A DNA stretch of 64,000 nucleotides, taken from contig WFMF01000035.1 of NCBI GenBank assembly GCA_011033025.1, forward strand, positions 682,001 through 746,000, in the 5' to 3' direction. The notes beneath the pieces are model-generated. The model was not told where the DNA came from and did not search any database. It saw only the letters and a program-made list of their open reading frames with translations. Of the stretch, positions 40,001 through 52,000 are shown piece after piece. Made by a program: the position numbers and the translations under genes. The first letter of the stretch is position 1. Every line of letters begins with the position of its first letter. Source of the DNA: Beroe forskalii. Taxonomy: Eukaryota; Ctenophora; Nuda; Beroida; Beroidae.

Positions 40001-43000
40001 TATCTTTGCTGAATTGGTTTTCAGCAGTAAATTTTAGGAGGCTGAATTCAAGATATTTGGTAAGATCTTTCTTTATTTCATTAGATGAGTATTGTAAAGA
40101 CAAAGTGATATCATCTTCATGTGTTGTAGTAGCAGTTGATACAATCACATCCAAGTTCAGGTCTTCCTCTGGTGCTATTATGATTTCTTCTGGAAGTTGC
40201 TTCTCAATAACCAAAGCTGAAAATTTCCAGTTTTAACTGTCAGTTTCATGAAGCTAGGCAAGTAGGCTAGGGTGCGCCCTTTTTTCAAAGTTTTTTAGGC
40301 TCTTTGACTCGATTGTAGATCTCAGTGAGCTGATCACGATGATATCAAGTTTTTTGAAAATGGACAATGTCTTCCTTTGCCTCTGGGCGTTTTTCTGTTT
40401 CAGACGTCACATCACGTGACCTGTCACGTGATCCGCCTGCTAGTACTTTGTGCGCGCTCTGATTCCGCGCGCGCAATTGCTATTCTATGCGCGTTCGCGG
40501 ATTTGAGTTGTCCGTGTCAATTCTGTGCTATCTATGGCATTGGTAAGACTTATCTTTATTGAATAATGGAATTTTCTGATAGTTGATACCAATCTATGAT
40601 AGACGCAGATAGCAAATAATTTAAGGATCAGCTTATCTTGCCAGTGACATTTTCAAGCTGATAATTGCGATTACTTGGAAAATGGAAGCTCAAGTTTATA
40701 CATTGAGAGCTGAGAAGTACATTAGTACTATACAGGGTTAAATTGTACATCCCTATCAGGAGTGTCCCCAGTCAGATCACATGATAAAGCAGAGGACACT
40801 CCTCAACCATTGATAGAGCAGAACAAGGTTCACGTGACTGATAGAGGCCGAGGAAGCAAGCAGTATCTCTTTGACCATGAAGAAATCCAGTTAACAGTTT
40901 GTTATATTTTAACGAGTAGGCACTCTTGCTAATTCTATTTCATCGTTCGGCAGTCTTGAAGCTTATTACGATCCCGAGATCTGTGAAATGTGAAACACAA
41001 AAAATCCGTTCTATTGTTTTGCATTTTTTGTCTGGCGTTGCTACACCCCCTGGGTCTGAAAAAGGCGGACAAAGCGGATTCAAAACGACGCGGAATGTCG
41101 CTCGGAATAATAGAATCGAGGTCTAACCCCATAGTCAGGGATTAGACCTGCACTTCTGTTGTCTGAGATCGCGAATTCGTACTCTTCTGATTCAGATGAT
41201 TAGGAAACGGCCAAGATAACGGGTATACAAGTTCCTCAGGATTGTGAACCGTCGCTCAAAATCTGGGCTTCTCTGACACCACCGGCTGGCCGGCCGGCTG
41301 GCCGACTTGCCAGACAGCCAGCTAGCCGGTTAGCCAGCCGGCCAGCAGGTCGGCTAGCCGGCCGGTCAGTTGGTCAGCTGGTCGGCTAGCCGTCAGCCGA
41401 CCGTCTTGCCAGTGCAATTTTCGAGCTGATAATTGCGATTACTTGGATATGGAAGCTTTAGTTTGTACATTGGGAGCCAAGAAGTACATTAGTACTATAC
41501 AAGGTTAAAATTGTACATCCCAATCAGGAGTCAGGGTGCATGTGAATGCCGAGTGTCCCCAGTCAGATCACATGACAAGGCAAGGGACACTCTCCCTCAA
41601 CCAATGATCGAGCAGAAAAAGGTTCACGTGACTGATAGAGAAGGAGGAGGAGGAGGAGGAAGCAAGTAGTATCTCTTTGACAATGAATTAAGATCGGGGA
41701 ACGGACATTTCATCTCGCGACACCTCATCTCACGACATTTCATCTCTGACACTTCATCTCAAAGTACGACATTTCATCTCGTACTGTAAATTGATTTTAT
41801 CCTGAAGTACGACATTTCATCTTCAGAGTGCGACATTTGACGTTTCATCTCAAAGGGTACGACAATTCATCTTTTACTGTAACTTGATTGAACTGTAACT
41901 CTGTAAAGTACGACATTTGATCTCGAGAGCACGACGTTTCATCTCCAAGGCTACGACACTTCATCTCTAAGGGTGACACATCTTATCAGGGTGGGAAACT
42001 TGATTTCAGGGCACGAAACTTCATCTCAACGTACGACACTTCATCTCAGTGTACGACCCTTCATCTCAGACTGCGACATTTCATCTCTCGGTGTGTCACT
42101 GGTAAAGGGACACTTGACCCCCGACATTACATCCCCCGACACTTCACCCCCTACTACAGTACTTTAAATCTAAAGAGGAAAGCGGGGGTCAAACGTCGCA
42201 GTTCGACGATTGCTGCGACATTTGACCCCCCGACAATACATCCCCCGATGAATAAACATAGATCAAACGCACTGATCCGCGGCTTGACCAAGGTGTCTAA
42301 GTGCGACATTTGACCCCCCGACATCACATCCCCTTTATAGGCACAGTAAACTCCCATGCAACTTTGCTTGGGAACGGGGGTTCAGGTGTCGCACCATCGA
42401 CTGAGTTGTGACGTAGAGTCAATGGTTGTTCGAGGCCTTTCTGTCGGACTATGAGCAAGGTGCTTTTCAGGCTGTTCTGGAAGTGTTTCCTGGGATTGGA
42501 GCAGAAGGCTGCTTCTTCCACTTGTGCAAGCGGCTGGTTAAGGAGCATGGTCTGATGAGGAAGCACCGGTCGGACGACGACTTCAAGCTCACAGTGAAGA
42601 AGCTGGCGGCACTGGCCTTCCTTCCTGCTGCGGATGTCGTGGCTAGAGGACCTAGATCGGACTTCCAGCTGGAGGACGACGACTTCCCCCAATCTTCCCT
42701 CTCCACATGTGGAACGTCCGTGACAGAGCTTCGGCTGGATCTGCCCGCACCACCAACGCCCTTGAGTCCTTTCACCACCCTTCAACTCCTGCTGTCCTGC
42801 CACCACCCCTCCATCTGGACCCTCCATCTGGAGAGAAGGAGAACGACAGGGTCCAGAACCTCCTCCGAACTACTCCAGACCTTCTGCTGACACCTTCCTG
42901 ACTGGAATTGCTTACAACCACATGTCTTAGAGTGTTTAATCCGATATTTTGTGTGAAAAATTTGTGATATACAATTATTCTATACACTATAAAATTATTG

Positions 43001-46000
43001 CAATATCCAAATCCTGTCTATCACATTTTTAGTAACTACAGGGGGTCAAGTGTCGGGGGATGTAATGTCGGGGGATGTAATGTCGGGGGGTCAAGTGTCG
43101 GGGGGGTCAAATGTCGCACTTTCGTGTCACTTCATCTCAAGGAACGACACAACATCTCTGGCGGGTACGATACTTCATCTCCAGGTACGACACTTCGTCT
43201 CAGACTGCGATATTCTATCTCTGGGTACAACACTTCATCTCAGGATACGACGACACTTCATCTCAGACTGCGACACTTCATCTCAAGGAAGGAAACTTCA
43301 TCTCAGTGTACGGCACTTCATCTCAGGTTCGACAATTCATCTGGTACGACACTTCATCTCCGACTGCGACATTTCATCTCGGATACGAAACTTTATCTCA
43401 GGGTAAGACATTTCATCTCAGGTACGACACTTAGTCTCAGGGTAAGACACTTCATCTCTGGGTACGACACTTCATATCAGGGTATTTACTTCTTGGGACA
43501 TTTCATCTTTAGGTACGACACTTCATCTCAGGGTACGACACTTCATCTCAGACTGGGACATTTCATCTCTAGGTACGCCACTTCATCTCAGATTACGACA
43601 CTTTATCTCTGGTTACGACAGTTCATCTCGGAGTACGACAATTCATCTCAGACTGCGACATTTCATCTCAGAGTCAGACTGGGACGTTTCATCTCTAGGT
43701 ACGACACTTCATCTCAGACTGCAACACTTCATCTCTGGGAAGTGTCGTATCCAGAGATGAAGTGTCGCAGTCATACTCATAGATGAAGTATCGTACCCGC
43801 CGGGCCAGATATGAAGTGCCGAAGTCCGATATTAAGTGTGGCACCAAAAGATGAAATGTCGTTGTCTGAGATGAAGTGTTGTACCCTGAGATGAAGTGTC
43901 GTACCCAGAGATGCAGAAGTGTCGTACCCAGAGATGAAGTTTCGTACCCTGAGATGAAATGTCGTAGTTTGAGATGAAGTGTGGTACCAAAAGATGAAAT
44001 GTCGTTGTCTGAGATGAAGTGTCGTACCCAGAGATGCAGAAGTGTCGTACCCTGAGATGAAGTGTCGTACCCTGAGATGAAATGTCGCAGTCTGAGTGAA
44101 GTTTCGTACCCTGTGTTGCAGTGTCGTACCCTGAAATGAAATGTCGTTGTCTGAGATGAAGTGTTGTACCCTGACATGAAGTGTCGTACCTGAGATGAAA
44201 TGTCGTACCCTGAGATGAAATGTCGTTGTCTGAGATGAAATGTCGTACCCTGAGATGAAATATCGCAGTCTGAGACGAAGTGTCGTACCTGGAGATGAAG
44301 TATCGTACCCGCCAGAGATGTTGTGTCGTTCCTTGAGATGAAGTGACACACCGAGAGATGAAATGTCGCAGTCTGAGATGAAGTGTCGTACCCTGATATG
44401 AAGTGTCGTACCCAGAGATGAAGTGTCTTTACCTGAGACAAAGTTTCACCTGAGATGAAATGTCGCAGTCGGAGATGAAGTGTCGTACCTAGAGATGAAT
44501 TGTCGAACCCTGAGATGAAGTGCCGTACACTGAGATGAAGTTTCCTTCCTTGAGATGAAGTGTCGCAGTCTGAGATGAAGTGTCGCAGTCTGAGATGAAG
44601 TGTCGTATCCTGAGATGAAGTGTTGTACCCAGAGATGAAATATCGCAGTCTGAGACGAAGTGTCGTACCTGGAGATGAAGTATCGTACCCGCCAGAGATG
44701 TGGTGTCGTTCCTTGAGATGAAGTGACACACCGAGAGATGAAATGTCGCAGTCTGAGATGAAGGGTCGTACACTGAGATGAAGTGTCGTACGTTGAGATG
44801 AAGTTTCGTGCCCTGAAATCAAGTTTCCCACCCTGATAAGAGGTGTCACCCTTAGAGATGAAGTGTCGTACTCTCGAGATCAAATGTCGTACTTTACAGA
44901 GTTACAGTTCAATCAAGTTACAGTAAAAGATGAATTGTCGTACCCTTTGAGATGAAACGTCAAATGTCGCACTCTGAAGATGAAATGTCGTACTTCAGGA
45001 TAAAATCAATTTACAGTACGAGATGAAATGTCGTACTTTGAGATGAAGTGTCGGAGATGAAATGTCGTGAGATGAGGTGTCGCGAGATGAAATGTCCGTT
45101 CCCCGATCTTTTCATTGTCAAAGAGATACTACTTGCTTCCTCCTCCTCCTCCTTCTCTATCAGTCACGTGAACCTTTTTCTGCTCGATCATTGGTTGAGG
45201 GAGAGTGTCCCTTACCTTGTCATGTGATCTGACTGGGGACACTCGGCATTCACATGCACCCTGACTCTGATTGGGATGTACAATTTAACCTTGTATAGTA
45301 CTAATGTACTTCTTGGCTCCCAATGTACAAACTAAAGCTTCCATATCCAAGTAATCGCAATTATCAGCTCGAAAATTGCACTGGCAAGACGGTCGGCTGA
45401 CGGCTAGCCGACCAGCTGACCAACTGACCGGCCGGCTAGCCGACCTGCTGGCCGGCTGGCTAACCGGCTAGCTGGCTGTCTGGCAAGTCGACCAGCCAGC
45501 CGGTGGTGTCAGAGAAGCCCAGATTTTGAGCGACGGTTCACAATCCTGAGGAACTTGTATACCGTTATCTTGGCCGTTTCCTAATCATCTGAATCAGAAG
45601 AGTACGAATTCGCGATCTCAGACAACAGAAGTGCAGGTCTAATCTCTGACTATGGGGTTAGACCTCGATTCCCATTATTCCGAGCGACATTCCGCGTCGT
45701 TTTGAATCCGCTTTGTCCGCCTTTTTCAGACCCAGGGGTGTAGCAACGCCAGACAAAAAATACAAAACAATAGAACGGATTTTTGTGTTTCACATTTCAC
45801 AGATCTCGGGATCGTAATAAGCTTCAAGACTGCCGAACGATGAAATAGAATTAGCAAGAGTGCCTACTCGTTAAAATATAACAAACTGTAAACTGGATTT
45901 CTTCATGGTCAAAGAGATACTGCTTGCTTCCTCGGCCTCTATCAGTCACGTGAACCTTGTTCTGCTCTATCAATGGTTGAGGGAGTGTCCTCTGCTTTAT

Positions 46001-49000
46001 CATGTGATCTGACTGGGGACACTCCTGATAGGGATGTACAATTTTAACCCTGTATAGTACTAATGTACTTCTCAGCTCTCAATGTATAAACTTGAGCTTC
46101 CATTTTCCAAGTAATCGCAATTATCAGCTTGAAAATGTCACTGGCAAGATAAGCTGATCCTTAAATTATTTGCTATCTGCGTCTATCATAGATTGGTATC
46201 AACTATCAGAAAATTCCATTATTCAATAAAGATAAGTCTTACCAATGCCATAGATAGCACAGAATTGACACGGACAACTCAAATCCGCGAACGCATAGAA
46301 TAGCAATTGCGCGCGCGGAATCAGAGCGCGCACAAAGTACTAGCAGGCGGATCACGTGACAGGTCACATGATGTGACGTCACGAAACAGAAAAACGCCCA
46401 GAGGCAAAGGAAGACATTGTCCATTTTCAAAAAACTTGATATCATCGTGATCAGCTCACTGAGATCTACAATCGAGTCAAAGAGCCTAAAAAACTTTGAA
46501 AAAAGGGCTCACCCTAAAGTAGGCAATTAAGGACCTATAATACACACAAATTGTTAACAATACCTTATCAATATGATATTCAAGGCATTGAAATGATATG
46601 AAACAACTTACCTATGTCCAATACTGTAACTTCAATATCAACTGAGGTTGATCCATCATCATTGAACAAGACAACCCTATAAGTGCCTTTGTTATCAACA
46701 CCAATATCTGGGATTACTAGACTACCATTAGGATAAACTTTGTACTCAGGACCATCCACAATTTCTTGGAGTTCCTCAGGTTCTGATTCCACTTTATACC
46801 AACGGATCTAGGATTGGAATGTTATAAGATATGAAGAATCTTTAAATCATAATTCTTATGTGCTAAAACACTGTCCAGTATTTCTGATTTCGTAAAAAAG
46901 TATCAATAAGTATCAAATGAAACATAAAATATCTGGGAAATCATTATAATGTAATCGGTTGTGATATCACTTACAGTGAATGGAGGTGAGCCCCCTGGAG
47001 TAGCATCAATAATCACATCTTCCCCTTGATGAGCTTCAACAGATTTTGGAACTGGATCAAAGAATGGAGTAAGATCATCTCCTTGTTGGATGATAAGTTC
47101 AGTAGTTGTGATAGCCCCACTATGGCTGTCACCAACACTCAGTGTCAGATCTCCAGAAGCTTGGGAGTATGGGTAGGGCAGTTCCAGGTCGATATTCCAG
47201 ATTTTACTTATGGTTTCATTATCTTTAATGTCATTTTGGGAGACCTTGTAGACAAGATAGGCAGTAAGGTCTTCATAGGTTCCTTTCAATGATCTGCCAA
47301 GGGAGAGGGTGATCTCATCTACATCATTTATACTGGCATTCACTGATATGCTCAACTTAAGATCTTCTCCAGGAGTAACAATAGTTTGCCTTGGAAGTGG
47401 CTTCACAATAACCAGATCTAAGGGGAAAAAGGTTTTTGGTGATATAAATTGTTAGAAGGTAGTTAAAGAATACATGTTTTAGAAGAAAAAAGATGACTAG
47501 TAGGGAGCACCAGTGGAAATTCCAAACAGGAATCATTGTTTGAAAGGTTAAATTAATTAATTCGTGTACTGAGTACCTACCGGTTCTTTCAGCTACAGTG
47601 ATTTCAATCTGCTCAGTGGCAGTTCCAGCATCATTGGTGATCACAACCCAGTAGTTACCACTGTTCTTTAGCAGTACATCACGTATTGTGAGGCTGCCAT
47701 TGCTGTGAACTTCATACTTCTGATTACTGATTAACTCTACGAATCCTGGAGTTTCAACATCTAACAAATACCACTTCACCTGGGAGAAATATGGTCAGAA
47801 TAGTAAGAGCAAGAAAACTAACAAATCTAAATGATAGTCAGCTTATATGTCATAAATTTCATTTTCAGATCATCAGGAAAGGAAAAGCAAATGCCAAACA
47901 AACCACTATTGGAGCTATTCCTCTTGCTCTGGTATTTATCAGTAAATCCTGTCCAACAAAAGCTCTTTGAGATTCAGGAACCGGATCAAAGTATGGTGCT
48001 CCATTTAATCCATCTCCTTTAATAATCAGGCTAGTAGAAGTTATATCCCCACTGAAGTGATCACCAACACTGAGAGTCAGGTTTCCTGATGACTGGGAGT
48101 AGGGGTGTGGTAAAACCAAGTTTATCCTCCATGATTCAACATCACCATGTCCTTTATCATCACTGTCTTCATGATCCTCTTTGCTTACTTCATAGTCCAG
48201 ATGTTGTGATAGATCCTCATAGATTCCCCTGGAAGAACGACCCAGGGAAATTACAAGATCATCTCCACTTGTTATACTTGCATTAATTGTTATGCTCATG
48301 TTCAGGTCGAATCCAGGTTGAAGGAATGTTTCTTCAGGAAGAGGCTTAACAATAACAAGATCTGAAAGTAAAATTAAGGTTCAAAACAGACAATTGTTGG
48401 AGTTCATCATGGTTTTATTGTAAAGTGAATACTTTACTGGAGTAAAGTGAATAATTACTGGAGATTTTAAGATGAAGAATCTGGTATACAGTTTAGAAAT
48501 TTTTTCAAAATTTTGATGGGGTTTGAGGAAGTTTTACAAACCTGGCTGATCTTCAACTTTTACAACAACCTCTTCTGAAGCTGAACCACCAGTATTCGAT
48601 ATCTCAACTCTGTAGTAACCTTCATCATCTTTTTCTACATCTAGTATAACAAGGCTACCATTTGTATGAATATCATACTTGGAATCATCTTTTATTTCGA
48701 CAAATCCAGAGGACTCTTCATACTTATACCAGTGAACCTGGGCGAAATATACATTTAATGAAGATAATTAAATAAGAAGGCACCTAGTCTAAGCAGAAAC
48801 CTATTGCAAGAGAATTATCAGTTGAAATTTAGAGGTTAATTGGCATGTATTGGTTAGATTATTAATTGGCCTGTATTGGTAAGATAATTTTCTGAATTTG
48901 AGGGATGGTGAATGATTAAATGTGAATTTAAATCTATTTAACCTCAATAGGAGTTACACCCCTCACAGAAGTATTGATCAAAACATCCTCATTTAATCTG

Positions 49001-52000
49001 ACAGTCACATCTGAGGGAACAGGATCGAAATATGGTCTATCAGCTTTTCCAATAATTAGTCGTGTGGTAGTTATAGCCCCACTGTAACTATCACCAATAC
49101 TCAAAATAAGATGTCCCAGCTCTTTTGATGAAAATACATTAACAAGTCTCATTTCTATCTTCCATAGTTCTCCATCCTCATCATAATAATCATGATCTGG
49201 ATCCCCTTCAGATACTTTGTAGATGAGATGTTCTGTGATATCCTCATAGATTCCTCTCAAGGAGTGTCCCAAGGACAGCTTTAGATCATCCTCACTGGTT
49301 ATACTAGCAGAAATGGTGACTGTCATATTCACATCCTTCAAGGGAGTTAGATATGTTTCACGAGGAAGAGGCTTCACTATGACCAGAGCTGAAATGATTA
49401 TGATCATGTTATTTTGATAGTTTATGGATGAAAACTCAAAAGGTCTTTTAAGAACATTCATCAAGAAAGAAATTACAAAGGATTGAAAATTTTCAAAATA
49501 TGGCATAGAAATAACAAAGGATTGATAAATTTCAAAATATGACATAGTCTCATAATGACTTACATGTTTGGTGTAAGAGTTCAACTTCTACTTCTTTTGA
49601 TGTGGTTCCAGCTTCATTAGATACAACGACCCTGTATGTGCCTTCATCATCTTTTCCCGTATCACCAATGCTTAGGCTAGCATTTGGGTAAATGGTGAAC
49701 TTGGTATTATTTACTATTTCAACAAATGCTGGAGAATCAGGGTCAAGTTTATACCAGCGAACCTGTGGAAAATACCTATGTGAAACAGGGAAGGTTGGAT
49801 AGAGGCAAAGTATTGAGGATGTAGGAAATAAAAAGCTTAGGAACAGGAAACAGCAACATGTCTACATAGAAGTGTAACTAAGTAACTAACTGAGATATTC
49901 AACTTTCTGGAAAAATTTAGTTTACTATTACACTCACAGTCACTGGAGTTAAACCCTTGACACCGGCTTCAATGAACAAATCTTCACCAAGGTAACTTCT
50001 TGCTGAACTAGGTGCAGGATCGAAGAATGGTGCACCATTGTTGTCCTTGGGTGTAATCACAATCCTTGTTGAAGTCTCACCACTGCTGTGCTGATCTTCA
50101 ACAATCAAATAAAGGTCTCCTGAGGCTTGGCAATGTGGGTGTGGTAGTTTCATATTTATTCTCCACATCCTCACATTACTCTCACGATCCATTGCATCCC
50201 TAGTTTCTTCTGAAATTTTGTATACAAGATGCTTAGAGAGGTCTTGATGGTGCTGGCCCTTTCTGGAAGAGCGGCTTAGAGATAGTGAGATGTCATCCTG
50301 GTGCGGTATTGAAGTCGAAATTAAGATTGTCATGTTCAAATCCTCTTGAGGTCTGAGGGTTATTTCTCCTGGCAGGGGCTCCACAATAACTAATTCTGTA
50401 AAGGGTTCAAGTATTCAGTCACGTAAATGAAAAAATTATTCAAGTTTTGTGAATGAATGGAATTATATAAATTGTAGTATACAAGAAATAAATTTTCACT
50501 ATTAATGTTCAGATTGCAGATGCCAGCAAACTCAAAAATTTTACATTTGCTAACACCTACTCACCTATTTGTTCAATAACATCAACTTCAATCTGAACAG
50601 AAGATTTTCCATCTCTATCAGACAGCTCTACCACATAGATACCCTCATTTTCCTTCTGTATATCAGCTATACTTAAACTACCATTAGTGTGGATGGTGTA
50701 CACAGGGTCATCAGAAATTTCTTTTTTCTTGCCAGATTCTGGCTCTAATTTGTACCAGCGGATCTGTAAAGGTGTTATGAAAATATAGCAATATCGAGAA
50801 TAATCTAGTACAGTAGGGACTCAATTCAATAGTCAGTTTAATTTTCCGAATTTTGTGGGATAATTTTATACCTAATAAATTCAAGAACCCCTTGCAATGC
50901 CTTCCAATACATACTTTGGATGGACTTGAAGCCACTGCTTCAGCATTGATCAGCACATCATCACCAGGATGAGCTTTGACAGAAGTTGGAGCTGGATCAA
51001 AGAATGGTCCAACTGTAGCATCATCTTCTCCTCTCTCTATAACAAGTCGTGTAGAGGTTATATCACCACTGTGACTATCTCCAACACTAAGGGTTAGGTA
51101 TCCTGATGCTTGAGAGTAGGGATGAGGTAATGATATTTCAATTATCCAGTCCTTCCCAACATCATCATCTTCTTTCTCATCACCTTCAACTTCAGTGATG
51201 TTGTAGGTGATTTGCTGTGTTAGATCTGTGTAGACACCTTTTGAAGAACGTCCTAAAGAAATGATGACATCGTCTCCACTTGCTACACTGGCAGATATGC
51301 TAATGTTCAAGTTTAGACTATGTCCAGGAGACAGTTGTGTTTCATCAGGTAGGGGCTTTGTTATCACCAAATCTGAGATTGCATCATTATCAATTTTTTA
51401 CAGAATTTCTATGGACATAAAAAGACTTTTATTTGACAAGTTTATAGATTTTAGACCCATTGCACATTGCATTAAAATTCATTTCGCCTATGTTTGTATG
51501 AATTATTGATGATAATTGATCATTTGAAAACTCTGGAATGCCATAAACCTGTTCTTTGCCTCACACGTATTCCAAATTCAAATGATACACTTCCATAATC
51601 ATTTGTGAGTTGGATTAAATATGGTGCATGATCTTCTTTCTGGATATCAAAAATACTACAACTTCCATTTTGGTGTATGAAAAACTCAGGGCTACTTTCT
51701 TTTTCAAAATACTTATTGTTTCTGTATCTGTACTTGTACAATTTAACCTGAATGATAGGCAGAATATTAAGTACATGGAGACTGGTACAAAGCTTACTTT
51801 GAAAGAATTGATTTAAATTTCATAGATAATTACTGGAAGGAACCAAGCTTGAAGTGATGGGAAATTGCATAATGCATATTTATCATTAATTGGACTTGAA
51901 ACCCAATACTCACTGATATGGGACCAGATCCACCCACTCCAGTATTTATAAAGATATCATCACCAGTGTAAGCTTCATAAAGATCCTTTGGATAAGGATC

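Larger units (their letters stand above)
40268..46516. mobile_element. Fold-back MULE-type transposon, 6,249 bp
   Basis: Both ends begin TAGGGTG(C/A)GCCCTTTTTT and are flanked by AAGTAGGC at 40260-40267 and 46517-46524, an 8-bp target duplication. Inverted arms reach about 1.8 kb each and continue into palindromic 20-bp minisatellites. The centre holds a broken MULE transposase fragment flanked by inverted CCCCCGACATTACATCCCCC-type repeats. The missing N-terminal transposase part indicates a non-autonomous copy. It lies in the intron between B15 and A16. Confidence 0.92.
37162..47200 (-). repeat. Segmental duplication, copy 2 (split by MULE element)
   Basis: Contains B18, the fused A18/B17 exon, A17, B16, A16, then the 6.25-kb MULE insertion, then B15 and the lower half of A15. 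Copy 1 has no insertion at the equivalent place (about 36255), giving an empty site. The transposition is therefore younger than the duplication. Confidence 0.85.

Noticed and set aside
35763-40236. Plus-strand frames of 60-80 codons opposite A exons
   Set aside because: Antisense of conserved coding exons; they repeat identically in both duplicated blocks and show no own motif.
40926-41132. Short frames in the MULE arms (both strands)
   Set aside because: Present as mirror images in both arms and without homology; not supported as genes.
42324-42827. Minus-strand frame of 167 codons over the MULE fragment
   Set aside because: Antisense shadow of the recognisable plus-strand transposase motifs.
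43050-44883. Long frames of [15 protein letters not shown] type (up to 384 codons)
   Set aside because: Translations of the 20-bp transposon minisatellite; the same peptide appears in several frames.
43129-45080. CRISPR-like direct repeats
   Set aside because: Units are contiguous without spacers, invert at a centre, and lie in a eukaryotic transposon.
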